64,000 nucleotides of DNA from CBDAQA01 sp965198865 (lineage in GTDB: Bacteria; Planctomycetota; Phycisphaerae; Tepidisphaerales; Tepidisphaeraceae), in NCBI GenBank assembly GCA_965198865.1, contig CBDAQA010000033.1, forward strand, positions 62,001 to 126,000, in the 5' to 3' direction. The position numbers and the translations under genes are program-made. Positions 19,357-27,861 of the stretch are shown here, piece after piece; the first letter of the stretch is position 1, and the number at the start of each line of letters is the position of its first letter. The notes below the pieces were generated by a model, which did not search any database, was not told the DNA's origin, and saw nothing but the letters and a program-made list of their open reading frames with translations.

Positions 19357-19717
19357 TTGGTTTGCGACTAACCGCGAATCGTCGGCTCTGAATGCGGATT
19401 TCCGCATCTCACGCTTATTTTATCGGTGTGGCACCACCTTTGTTGATTGCTTCCTGTCGACACCAGTGTGGTGGCGATGGGTGGCGCGAAGCGTCATTCA
19501 AGTATTGGAGCGCGGTTGGTTCCCGCGGGCGGTGTCGTCCGGCCGATGTTCGGCCGGACGACATCCTCGCCCGGGGGTTTCAAAGCTAATCAAACGATTC
19601 AGCCCGGGCGTGGGTGCTCGGCACGGAAGGTCCGACGGCTCAGGGGAGCGGCGGACCTTCTTGTTTTTGGCGGCACCGATTCCGCCTGACCAGCCCGTCG
19701 TCTACCATGCCCGACGC
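19357..19717 (+). ncRNA. Structured intergenic region, candidate leader or small RNA
   Basis: No credible ORF. The strongest element is a 14-bp perfect stem, TGTCGTCCGGCCGA (19533-19546) with its complement at 19550-19563. It is extended by CGGGCG/CGCCCG around a small asymmetric bulge, giving a hairpin of about 20 bp with a TGT loop. Further downstream is a separate intrinsic terminator (19626-19668), only 50 bp before the ABC ATPase gene. A hairpin-rich region ending in a terminator upstream of a transporter operon fits either a leader attenuator or an independent short RNA. It matches no riboswitch or RNA family I can recognise. Confidence 0.35.
19626..19668 (+). terminator. Intrinsic terminator upstream of transporter operon
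   Basis: Stem GAAGGTCCG (19626-19634) pairs with CGGACCTTC (19652-19660), followed at once by TTGTTTTT (19661-19668). The 17-nt loop is purine-rich. It would stop transcripts arising in the structured region before they enter the ABC operon at 19718. Confidence 0.65.
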
Positions 19718-20467
19718 ATGTTTCACCTTGACGGCGTCGCCAAGTCCTACGGTCAGGCCCACGCGCTCTTGCCCACTACCCTCGACTTCCCTGCCGGCAG
19801 GACCACGGTCCTCATCGGGCCCAGCGGTTGCGGCAAGTCGACGCTGCTCCGCATCTGCTCGGGACTGGTCCGGCCCGATGCCGGCAAGGTCACGTTCGAC
19901 GGCCAGGCGATCACGCCCGCATCGTTGCCCGCCCTCCGCGGCCGCCTCGGTTACGTGATCCAGGACGGCGGGCTGTTCCCGCACCTCACGGGTCGCAGGA
20001 ACGTCACCCTGCAGTCGGAGCACCTGGGCCAGACCGGCGCGAGCACGTCCGACCGCGTCCACGAGCTTTGCGACCTGACCCGGCTCGCCCCCGACGTGCT
20101 CGACCGCTACCCCGCCGAGATGAGCGGTGGTCAACGGCAGCGCGTCGCCCTGATCCGCGCGCTGATGCTCGACCCCGACGTGTTGCTGCTCGACGAGCCG
20201 CTCGGCGCCCTCGACCCCATGGTGCGTGCCGAGCTGCAGGACGACCTCCAGGCGATCTTCGGCCGCACGCCGCGCAAGACGGTGATCCTCGTCACCCACG
20301 ACCTCGCCGAGGCGGCCTTCTTCGCCGACCTGCTCGTCGTGCTCCGCGACGGCCGGGTGCTGCAGCAGGGCACGCCCGACGAGGTCCTGAACCGCCCCGC
20401 CGACGATTTCATTCGCCGGTTCGTGAACGCGCAGCGCCGGCCGCTCGACCGGCTGGGGGTCGCCTGA
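19718..20467 (+). CDS. ABC transporter ATPase, OpuC/ProV/EgtV type
   Basis: 249 residues. Walker A is GPSGCGKST near residue 32, the Q-loop is in YVIQDGGLFPHLTG, the signature is MSGGQRQRVALIRAL, Walker B is VLLLDEPLGALDP, and the H-loop is VTHDLAEA. The 'QDGGLFPHLT' and 'LGALDP' pattern is typical of quaternary-amine/osmoprotectant and ergothioneine importers. It lacks the C-terminal CBS domains of classical ProV/OpuCA. The stop overlaps the start of the next gene (TGATG), so the two products are translationally coupled and presumably form one importer. Substrate (glycine betaine, choline, ergothioneine or similar) cannot be decided from the sequence. Confidence 0.88.
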   Translation: MFHLDGVAKSYGQAHALLPTTLDFPAGRTTVLIGPSGCGKSTLLRICSGLVRPDAGKVTFDGQAITPASLPALRGRLGYVIQDGGLFPHLTGRRNVTLQSEHLGQTGASTSDRVHELCDLTRLAPDVLDRYPAEMSGGQRQRVALIRALMLDPDVLLLDEPLGALDPMVRAELQDDLQAIFGRTPRKTVILVTHDLAEAAFFADLLVVLRDGRVLQQGTPDEVLNRPADDFIRRFVNAQRRPLDRLGVA

Positions 20468-21969
20468 TGCGCCCGATCTCCATCGCCATCGTCGTCTTGC
20501 TCGCCCTCGCGTCGTCCGCCGCGTCGGTGCAGTCGGCCCACCTCGGCGCGAAGATCGACGTGGAAACCGCAATCCTAGAACAGGCGGCCACGCAGCTCAT
20601 GACCGCTGACGACGTCGCCGCCACGGCGGGCGCACCGCTCGGCGGGACGGACGCCTGCTTCCGCGCCCTGCTCCACGGCGACATCGACGCTTACCCCGAG
20701 TACACCGGCACGGTCTCCGCCCAGATCCTGCACGACCCGTTGCTGACGACCGACGCGTCGCTGCGCGCCGCCCTCGCCGCCCGCGGCGTCGGCATGACCG
20801 GCTCGCTGGGGTTCGACGACACCTACGCGATCGGCATGACCGAGCCGCGCGCCGCAGCCCTCAACGTCCGGACGATCGGCGACCTTGCCCGCCACCCCGA
20901 GCTCCGCCTCGGCTTCAGCACCGAGTTCGCCGGCCGCAACGACGGCTGGCCCGGCGTCCGCCGCGCCTACGGCCTGCCCGACCAGCCCGTCCAGCAGCTG
21001 AACCACGAGCTCGCCTACCGCGCCCTGCTGGCGGGCCAGATCGACGTCACGGACCTCTACTCGACCGACGCCGAGGTGCCGAAGTACAACCTCCGCGTCC
21101 TCGCCGATGACCGCCACTTCTTCCCCGCCTACCGGGCCGTGTTCCTCTACCGGCTCGACCTCGCCCAGCGATCCCCCGCCGCCGTCGCCGCCCTGCGACG
21201 GCTTGAGGGGAAGATCGACCCCGGCCAGATGCAGGCCATGAACGCGTCCGTCAAGATCGACGGCAAGCCCGCCGCCGCCGTCGCCGCCGACTTCCTCGCC
21301 CGCGCGTTCCACTTGGCCGATCGCTCTGTCGCCACGTCCACGCTTGGCGAGCTGTGGCACCTGACGCGCGGCCACCTGCTGCTCGTCGGCATCAGCCTCT
21401 TGGCCGCCATCGCCGTCGCCCTGCCGCTCGGCGTCGCCGCCGCCGAGTTCCCGCGCTTCGGTCAGGTCGCGATGGTCGTCGTCGCCGCCACCTACACGAT
21501 CCCGTCGCTCGCCCTGCTCGTGTTCATGATCCCCATCATGGGCATCGGCCCGCGCCCTGCCATCGTCGCGCTGTTCCTGTACTCGCTGCTGCCGATCGTT
21601 CGGAACACGCAGGCGGGCTTGCGAGCGGTGCCCGCGCAACTGCGCGAGTCGGCCGAGGTGCTGGGCCTGGGCCGGTGGGCGCGGCTGATGCGCGTCGAGG
21701 TGCCAATGGGTTCGCCCGCCATCCTCGCCGGCATCAAGACCTCGGCCGTCCTCAACGTCGGCACCGCCACGCTCGGCGGCTTCATCTCCGCCGGCGGCTA
21801 CGGTGAGGCCATCTTCAACGGCATCACCTTCTCCAACACGCGCCTCGTCCTGCTCGGCGCCGTACCGGCCGCCCTGATGGCGCTGGCCATCCAAGGCGGG
21901 TTTGACCTGCTGGAGCCGCTGCTCGTCCCGCGCGGCCTGCGATTGAAGCGGCATGACGCGCCCGCTTGA
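20467..21969 (+). CDS. Fused substrate-binding protein and permease of an osmoprotectant/ergothioneine-type ABC importer
   Basis: 500 residues. A signal or anchor sequence (MRPISIAIVVLLALASSAAS) is followed by an OpuAC-type binding domain at about 28-285 (HLGAKIDVETAILEQAATQL, DAYPEYTGTVSAQIL, QIDVTDLYSTDAEVPKYNLR). A BPD_transp_1 permease domain with five or six helices follows at about 300-490, including the EAA-like loop (LRESAEVLGLGRWARLMRVE). The binding domain comes first here, whereas EgtU/OpuCBC-type fusions commonly place it after the membrane part. Its start overlaps the ATPase stop by one base. With the ATPase it makes a complete two-gene importer. Substrate is inferred only at class level. 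Confidence 0.88.
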   Translation: MRPISIAIVVLLALASSAASVQSAHLGAKIDVETAILEQAATQLMTADDVAATAGAPLGGTDACFRALLHGDIDAYPEYTGTVSAQILHDPLLTTDASLRAALAARGVGMTGSLGFDDTYAIGMTEPRAAALNVRTIGDLARHPELRLGFSTEFAGRNDGWPGVRRAYGLPDQPVQQLNHELAYRALLAGQIDVTDLYSTDAEVPKYNLRVLADDRHFFPAYRAVFLYRLDLAQRSPAAVAALRRLEGKIDPGQMQAMNASVKIDGKPAAAVAADFLARAFHLADRSVATSTLGELWHLTRGHLLLVGISLLAAIAVALPLGVAAAEFPRFGQVAMVVVAATYTIPSLALLVFMIPIMGIGPRPAIVALFLYSLLPIVRNTQAGLRAVPAQLRESAEVLGLGRWARLMRVEVPMGSPAILAGIKTSAVLNVGTATLGGFISAGGYGEAIFNGITFSNTRLVLLGAVPAALMALAIQGGFDLLEPLLVPRGLRLKRHDAPA

Positions 21970-22098
21970 TGGGTCGCGTTCCAGAGCGATCGGCGTCGGC
22001 TCGACGAGCGTGGGAATTTCTGGTTTCGCATGCTGGTTCCGCAGGTGTCGGCCCGCCGTGCGGGCGCGACGGGTTCGCACTAACGAGATGAGGGCTGC

Positions 22099-22881
22099 GT
22101 GGCATTACGTTTGGAACGGTTGCAGAAGCGGTTCGTGGCCCCCGATGGCTCAGCGGTGCCCGTGATCGATGTCGAGTCGTTCCACCTGGCCGACGGTGAG
22201 CAGCTTGCGCTGGTCGGCAGCAGTGGATCGGGAAAGACGACCCTGCTCCACCTGATCGCCGGCATCCTCACGCCCGACGCGGGCCGCGTGCTGTTCGGCC
22301 CGACGGCGCTCCTGCCGCAGGTGACGCCCCTTCCCTCGACCGCGGCTGGGACCACCGTCAGCTACCGCAGCGGCCCCGCCGGCGGCTTACCCGACGGCGT
22401 GATCGACGTCGCCGCCCTGTCCGAGGCCAACCGCGACGTGTTCCGCGGACACAACATTGGCTACATCTTCCAGACCCACCACCTGCTCCCCGGCTTCACC
22501 GCCCTGGAGAACGTGCTGCTCGGCCTCAGCTTCGGCGGCAACAAGCACGACCCCGACTGGGCCAGGCACTTGCTCAACGAGGTCGGCCTCGGCGACCGGC
22601 TCCGCTACCGCCCGGCGAAGTTGTCCGTCGGTCAACAGCAGCGCGTGGCCATCGCCCGCGCACTGGCCAACCGGCCCAAGCTCGTCCTGGCCGACGAGCC
22701 GACCGGCTCGCTCGACCCGGCCACAGCCCAGATCGCCCTGGAGTTGATCCGCAAGCTCTGCGCCGAGGTCGGAGCCAGCCTTCTCATCGTGAGCCACGAC
22801 CCGGCAATCACTCGGCAGCTGCCCCGGTCCGTCGTGCTGGCCGAACTCAATCGCGCCGCGTACAAGCCCGTCGCCGCGTGA
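22099..22881 (+). CDS. ABC transporter ATPase, LolD/MacB type
   Basis: 260 residues. Walker A is GSSGSGKTT, the signature is LSVGQQQRVAIARAL (a V replaces the usual G of LSGGQ), Walker B is LVLADEPTGSLDP, and the H-loop is IVSHD. The 'FQTHHLLPGFTALENVLL' Q-loop region is characteristic of LolD/MacB/FtsE-like ATPases. An insertion of about 45 residues (QVTPLPSTAAGTTVSY ... LPDGVIDVAAL) lies between Walker A and the Q-loop. GTG start with AGGG 4 nt upstream. It pairs with the FtsX-like permease gene starting 239 bp downstream. Probable role: mechanotransmission-type export or lipoprotein handling. Confidence 0.87.
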   Translation: MALRLERLQKRFVAPDGSAVPVIDVESFHLADGEQLALVGSSGSGKTTLLHLIAGILTPDAGRVLFGPTALLPQVTPLPSTAAGTTVSYRSGPAGGLPDGVIDVAALSEANRDVFRGHNIGYIFQTHHLLPGFTALENVLLGLSFGGNKHDPDWARHLLNEVGLGDRLRYRPAKLSVGQQQRVAIARALANRPKLVLADEPTGSLDPATAQIALELIRKLCAEVGASLLIVSHDPAITRQLPRSVVLAELNRAAYKPVAA

Positions 22882-22934
22882 GTAAAAGACGGCCACGAAC
22901 GGCACGAATGAACACGCATCAGAATCGGGAAGCG

Positions 22935-23021
22935 TTACCCACGAAGGAGACGAAGGAACACGAAGCGAGTACATGCGGCCGGCTTCTTCACTTCGTGCCT
23001 CTTCGTGTTCTTCGTGGATAA
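22935..23021. repeat. Inverted repeat of CACGAAG-type units between ATPase and permease genes
   Basis: The left arm (22935-22969) carries three CGAAG units spaced about 9 bp apart. The right arm (22987-23021) is its near reverse complement (CTTCGTG/CTTCGTG/TTCGTGG). The arms are separated by 17 bp, giving an imperfect stem of about 35 bp. It splits an otherwise coherent operon and could act as a processing site or attenuator, or simply be a dispersed palindromic repeat. Confidence 0.6.
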
Positions 23022-23120
23022 CTCTCTCCACCCTCCGTGAGACGAGCCGACTGTTCATCCATCATTCGTGATGAATCGTGCCATTCGTAGCCCGCTCTAG
23101 CCCGCTCACTTTCGACCACC

Positions 23121-24500
23121 ATGAACATCTTCCAACTCGTCCTCAAGCAGATGCGCCAGCGTGCCCTGGGCACGTGGCTCACTCTGCTGTCGGTCACGCT
23201 CGGCGTCGCCCTGGCCATCACGATCCTGATCCTCTACCGCGAGGCCGGCAGCCTGTTCGGCCAGACCGACTACGGCTTCGACGTCCTGATCGGCAAGAAG
23301 GGGTCCGACACCCAGCTGGTGATGAACACCATCTACCAGCTCGACAAGAGTCCCGGAAACCTCTCGCTGTCGCTCTACAAGGACCTGCTCCACAAGCGGC
23401 AGTACCGCCAGTACGTGAAGCTGGCCGTCCCCTACGTCGTGGGCGACAGCTACCTGGGCCGGTACCGCATCGTCGGCACCACGCCCGACCTGTTCGGCTA
23501 CGGCGACGACGGCCAGAAGCTTCCCGACGAGAAGGTCATGGAGTACCGCCCCGACAAGCGGTACCAGATCGCCGAGGGCCACGACTTCGCCCCCAATAAG
23601 TTCGAGGCCATCATCGGCTCCGACGTCGCCAAGCAGACCAGCCTGAAGATCGGCGTCACCTTCCGCGCCACCCACGGCATGCCGCTCCCCGGCGAGACGC
23701 CCGACATCCACAAGACCGTCTGGACCGTCGTCGGCGTCCTCGCCCCCACGCACACCGCCAGCGACCGCGTCGTCTTCCTCCCCTACCAGTCCCTCTACAC
23801 GATCGGCGAGCACGAGATCGGCATGCTCGCCCAGATGTACATCCGCGCCGGCAAGCCCGCCCCGCCCAGCAACGTCGACCCCGATGACGTCAAGGTCTAC
23901 ACCGACGGCCCAAACGGCACGTTCGAGCTGCTGCCCAGTTTCCCCGAGGAGGCCAAGGAGGTCTCGGCCATCCTGGTCAAGGCCCGCAGCCCCTTCGCCG
24001 CCACGTCGCTGATGTACGACATGAGCAACGGCGACGCCGCCCAGGCGATCAGCCCCGCCAGCACCATGCGGCAGTTCTTCGAGACCTTCCTCAAGGGCCC
24101 CACCTACGTGCTGCTGGCCGTCGCCATCCTGGTCACGGTCGTCGCCGCCGTCGGCATCCTGGTCAGCATCTACAACTCCGTCTCGGCCCGCTTGCGCGAG
24201 ATTGCGATCCTCCGCGCCCTGGGGGCCACGCGCGTGCGCATCCTGTCGCTGATCTGCATCGAGTCGATGTTGATCGGTGTCGCCGGTGGCCTGCTCGGCC
24301 TCCTGGTCGGACACGGCTTGGCCGGCGTCGCCAGCTTCTACTTCGATCGCTACGTTGGCGAGGGCATCCGCTGGGGTCGCACCGATCTGGTCGAGTGGGC
24401 CTACCTGAGCGGCGTCGTGATCGTCGCCCTGCTCGCTGGGGTCATCCCCGCCGCCAAGGCGTATCGCACGCCGGTCGCCACCAACCTTGTTGCCGCTTGA
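23121..24500 (+). CDS. FtsX/MacB-type ABC transporter permease
   Basis: 459 residues. The first TM helix is at about 20-42 (TWLTLLSVTLGVALAITILI). A periplasmic MacB-like domain follows at about 45-320 (DVLIGKKGSDTQLVMNTIYQ, ... RIVGTTPDLFGYGDDGQKLP). Three C-terminal TM helices form the FtsX domain (LLAVAILVTVVAAVGILVSI, with the conserved REIAILRALGATRVRI loop, and two more before the end KAYRTPVATNL). It partners the upstream LolD/MacB-like ATPase. Family role: lipoprotein release, efflux or envelope remodelling driven from the cytoplasm. The length is normal. Confidence 0.88.
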   Translation: MNIFQLVLKQMRQRALGTWLTLLSVTLGVALAITILILYREAGSLFGQTDYGFDVLIGKKGSDTQLVMNTIYQLDKSPGNLSLSLYKDLLHKRQYRQYVKLAVPYVVGDSYLGRYRIVGTTPDLFGYGDDGQKLPDEKVMEYRPDKRYQIAEGHDFAPNKFEAIIGSDVAKQTSLKIGVTFRATHGMPLPGETPDIHKTVWTVVGVLAPTHTASDRVVFLPYQSLYTIGEHEIGMLAQMYIRAGKPAPPSNVDPDDVKVYTDGPNGTFELLPSFPEEAKEVSAILVKARSPFAATSLMYDMSNGDAAQAISPASTMRQFFETFLKGPTYVLLAVAILVTVVAAVGILVSIYNSVSARLREIAILRALGATRVRILSLICIESMLIGVAGGLLGLLVGHGLAGVASFYFDRYVGEGIRWGRTDLVEWAYLSGVVIVALLAGVIPAAKAYRTPVATNLVAA

Positions 24501-24553
24501 GGTGAACGCGACGATGCAATCACCGATGCCGATGTCGCTTCCTGTCGCCGTCG

Positions 24554-25006
24554 TCATCCGCCGCTGAGAGGTGGTCGGGCCGGCATACCTGCCAGCTTCG
24601 GGGCGTCTAAGCGGAGGTACTGGATGATGCAGTTGCTCTGGTCCGAGAACGACACCTCGCACCCCTCGAGGCCGATCCCCTGCCCCGGCGCGGCCTGGCC
24701 GAGGATGGTCAGGTTGCTCTTGGCCGACACGGCCGACTGCAGGTTGATGTACCCGTTGACGGCGAACACGATGATCCGGTTCGACGCGCTCACCGCATCG
24801 CGGAACGACCCCGCCCCGCTGTCGTTCAGGTTAGTGACGGCGTAGATGCTGCCGCCGCGCTCACGGGTCGCGTTGCCGCCGAACCCCGGCGCGCCAGCGA
24901 ACGACGCCAGCTGTGCGTGCGCGTGTCCCGCCGACGCCAACAGTGCCGCGGCCGCCAGGGCGACCCGCCCCCTTGAGTCCGTCCGAAACGCATGCGCCTC
25001 GACCAC
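24554..25006 (-). pseudogene. Truncated pectate lyase (N-terminal third only)
   Basis: 150 codons. A signal peptide (RGRVALAAAALLASAGHAHA) leads to the conserved start of exported pectate-lyase-like beta-helix proteins: FAGAPGFGGNATRERGGSIY, then AVTNLNDSGAGSFRDAVSAS and GQAAPGQGIGLEGCEVSFSD. Complete enzymes of this group are about 400-500 residues and carry catalytic Arg/Lys and calcium aspartates further on. All of that is missing: the frame ends in QYLRLDAPKLAGMPARPPLSGG, with the tail unrelated. The start is uncertain; GTG at 25006 fits the signal peptide. It converges on the FtsX-like permease. It lies next to other pectin genes, so it is read as a decayed member of that island. Confidence 0.7.
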
Positions 25007-25149
25007 CGACCCGCCAATCCACCCGCGTCCACCAGGACGGGCCGGGACCGCTTCATCCCCGCAGGGCACCCCCGGCGTGCGACGGCCGGAAACGGAGCCC
25101 CTTTCGCAAAATATGGGATCAGGAAGAATGCCGACCGAAGGCTCGGGTG

Positions 25150-25179
25150 TTGTGCAAAGGTTCCCGCGCAAATTACAAT
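25150..25179 (+). promoter_or_regulatory. Promoter of the XylR-like regulator and GH28 gene
   Basis: TTGTGC (25150-25155), 18-bp spacer, TACAAT (25174-25179), 40 bp before the regulator ATG. The -35 overlaps an 11-bp word, TTGTGCAAAGG, that recurs exactly at 31659-31669 upstream of the lyase-like remnant. It may be an operator as well as a promoter. Confidence 0.45.
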
Positions 25180-25219
25180 TCTGACGTTGCCACGCCGATG
25201 ATGGTGCCACGGTAAATAC

Positions 25220-26521
25220 ATGGCCGGGGCGACCGGCCGCCCGAACACCCTTGAGGAACGCGAACCCCGCCATCCGGCCGTTGCCCGCCCGAGCCACCCG
25301 GCCGATCAGGGGCCGCTCGTTGGTTGCGACCGACGACGTCCCGCTTCCCCCAACCCGCCGGCTCCCCTGCGCAACGTCGCCATCCTGATCGAAACGTCCG
25401 GCGCCTACGGCCGTGGCCTGTTGCGCGGCGTCGCCAAGTTCAACCGCGAGCGGGCCGGCTGGTCGACCTACTTCCACCCGCACGGCATCGGTGATGCCCC
25501 GCCGTCCTGGCTGCGCCACTGGAAGGGGGATGGCATTCTCGCCCGTATCGCCACAGCGCCGCTGGCCGAGATGCTCTCTTCGCTCGGCGTCCCCGTGGTC
25601 AACATGCGGATGTTCCCCGGCAGCAGCCGCTTCCCCTACGTCGGCCTGGACCACACCCGCGTGTCGCAGATGGCCGCCGAGCACCTGCTCACGCTGGGGC
25701 TGAAGAACTTCGGCTTCTACGGTTACGCCCCGGCGTCCATCCGGCGCTCGACGAGCGCGCCGAGGCGTTCGACGCCGCCATCACCGCCGCGGGCCACCCG
25801 TGCGACGTCCGCCGCGCCGGGGGGTCGGCCGGGCGAGGGGGACTGGGACGGCGAGCAGGCCGCCCTCGCCCAGTGGGTCGCCGCCCTCCCCAAACCCGTC
25901 GGCGTGATGGCGAGCAACGACGAGCCCGGCCTGTTCCTGCTCGACGCCTGCCGCCGTGCCAACCTGCGCGTCCCCGACGAGGTGGCCGTCATCGGCGTCG
26001 ACAACGACGAGCACCTCTGCGACCTCGCCATTCCGCCGCTGACCAGCGTCGACGTCAACGGCGAGCGCATCGGCTACGACGCCGCCAAGCTGCTCGACGA
26101 CCTCATGTCCGGCCACAGCCCCGTCGCCGGTGGCGAGCGCATCCAGGTCAGCCCGCGCGGCGTCGTCGTCCGCCGGTCGACCGACGCCGTCGCCAGCGAG
26201 GACCCCGAGGTCAACCGCGCCGTCAGCTTCATCCGCGGCCACGGCGGCCGCCCGCCCAGCGTGGCCGAGGTGTTCGCCCACACCGACCTCTCCCGCGCCG
26301 CCCTGCAACAGCGGATGCGCAAGGTGCTCGGCCGGACCGTCCACGAGGAGATCGAGCGCGTCCGCCTCGCCCGCGTCACCGAGCTGCTGGTCCGGTCCGA
26401 CCTGACCATCAAGCAGGTCGCGTCGCAGACCGGCTTCAGCAGCGTCCAGTACCTGACCCGCGTCTTCCGCGCCGCCGTCGGCGAGACGCCCGCCCGCTTC
26501 CGCCAGCAGCGCAAGGAATAG
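25220..26521 (+). CDS. XylR-like transcriptional regulator (LacI-type sensor plus AraC-type HTH)
   Basis: 433 residues. After a Pro-rich N-terminus of about 45 residues comes a periplasmic-binding-protein-like sensor (NVAILIETSGAYGRGLLRGV ... VPDEVAVIGVDNDEHLCDLA). A C-terminal AraC domain follows (SVAEVFAHTDLSRAALQQRM and SDLTIKQVASQTGFSSVQYL). This fold order is typical of XylR-family sugar regulators. Residues ~174-206 read as low-complexity (IRRSTSAPRRSTPPSPP), but the neighbouring frame there gives a natural sequence (PALDERAEAFDAAITAAGHP). Two opposite frameshifts at about 25740 and 25838 therefore scramble about 33 residues. It lies 4 bp upstream of GH28 and presumably controls pectin or galacturonate genes in response to a sugar. 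Confidence 0.85.
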   Translation: MAGATGRPNTLEEREPRHPAVARPSHPADQGPLVGCDRRRPASPNPPAPLRNVAILIETSGAYGRGLLRGVAKFNRERAGWSTYFHPHGIGDAPPSWLRHWKGDGILARIATAPLAEMLSSLGVPVVNMRMFPGSSRFPYVGLDHTRVSQMAAEHLLTLGLKNFGFYGYAPASIRRSTSAPRRSTPPSPPRATRATSAAPGGRPGEGDWDGEQAALAQWVAALPKPVGVMASNDEPGLFLLDACRRANLRVPDEVAVIGVDNDEHLCDLAIPPLTSVDVNGERIGYDAAKLLDDLMSGHSPVAGGERIQVSPRGVVVRRSTDAVASEDPEVNRAVSFIRGHGGRPPSVAEVFAHTDLSRAALQQRMRKVLGRTVHEEIERVRLARVTELLVRSDLTIKQVASQTGFSSVQYLTRVFRAAVGETPARFRQQRKE

Positions 26522-26525
26522 CCCG

Positions 26526-27810
26526 ATGGTCCACGGCTCCCGCCTGGGCGTGCTGGGCGCAATGCTGCTCGCCGCGACGGCTCGCCCAGCGCTGGCGATC
26601 CCGCTCCCGATGGTCCCGGCTCGCGCGTTCGACGTGACCCGCTACGGGGCCGTCGGCAACGGGACGACGGTCAACACTCGGCCCATCCAGGCGGCGATCG
26701 CCGCCTGTACCGCGGCCGGCGGGGGCACGGTGACCGTCCCGGCTGGCACGTTCGTCTCGGGCCCGCTCACGCTTGCCAGCAACCTCGATCTGCACCTGTC
26801 GGCCGGCGCGACGCTGCGGTTGACCGACGACCCCGCCGCCTTCGCGCCGTCCGCGCAGGGCTACGCCAACGCCATCGTCGCCGACCGCTGCCACGACGTC
26901 TCCATCACCGGCGAGGGCACGATCGACGGCCACGGCCACCGCTGGTGGGAAACGTTCCGCAAGGTGAAGGGCACCCCCGCCGCCAGCGACCCCGCCACCC
27001 ATCGACCCTACATGGTCGTCTTCAACGACTGCACGCGCGTCCTCGTCCGCGGCGTCACGCTGGCCAACTCGCCCAGCTTCCACCTGGTGCCCCGCGCCTG
27101 CACCGAAGTGACGATCGACCACGTCACGTTCAGGTCCCCCGCCGACGCCCCCAACACCGACGGCCTCGACCCCTCCGGCTGGCACTACCTCATCACCGGT
27201 TGCACCTTCGACGTCGGCGACGACTGCATCGCCATCAAGCCTTCGGGCAAGGCCGTCGCCGGCACCCCGTCCTGCGAGGACTTCACAGTAGCCGACTGCA
27301 CGTTCCTCCACGGCCACGGCCTGTCCATCGGCGGCCAAACCCCCGGCGGCCTCCGCCACCTGCTCGTCCGCCATTGCACGTTTGACGGCACCCGACGCCG
27401 GCATCCGGCTCAAGGCCGGGCGCGGGAGCGGCGGGCTCGTCGAGGACCTGTCGTACGACTGCCTGACGATGCGCAACGTGAAGGTGCCGATCTTCATCAC
27501 CAGCTACTACCCCAAGCCCCCCGCCTCGCCCGCGACAGACCTTGCCCAGCCGGTCACCGCCCAGACGCCCATCTGGCGCAACATCCACATCAGCCACCTG
27601 ACGTCGACCGGCTCACCCGAGGCCGGCCGGATCATCGGCCTGCCCGAGACCGTGTCTGACCTCACGCTGACCGACGTTCACCTGTCGGCGAAGAAGGGGC
27701 TGACCGTTATCGCCGCCACCGGCGTACGACTGGTCGATTCACCTATCACCGCCGTCACCGGTCCACCGCTGGTGAAGGCAGGCGTCGCCGCGGTCAAAAT
27801 AAGCCCCTGA
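26526..27810 (+). pseudogene. GH28 polygalacturonase, single-base frameshift
   Basis: It starts with a signal peptide (MVHGSRLGVLGAMLLAATAR...ALA) and an exo-polygalacturonase N-terminus (FDVTRYGAVGNGTTVNTRPI). All GH28 motifs are visible: NTDG (APNTDGLDP), GDD (VGDDCIAIK), GHG (HGHGLSIGG) and the R-x-K motif (AGIRLKAG). The last lies in a different frame. Frame 1 is correct to about 27390; from there the real continuation is read one base later, through to 27810. Removing one C from the CCC at 27391-27393 restores a single reading of 427 residues. It may be a genuine recent frameshift or a sequencing error. The function would be cleaving galacturonate from pectin outside the cytoplasm. Confidence 0.82.
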
Positions 27811-27861
27811 TCTCGCTCGGTGCCTTCACAGTCGTTAGCCTCCTCTGGTGGCTCCACGCGC

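Noticed and set aside
19357..19717. tmRNA, SRP RNA, 6S RNA or a known riboswitch in the structured gap
   Set aside because: None of the diagnostic conserved segments of these RNAs could be found by eye, so the region is left as an unclassified structured candidate.
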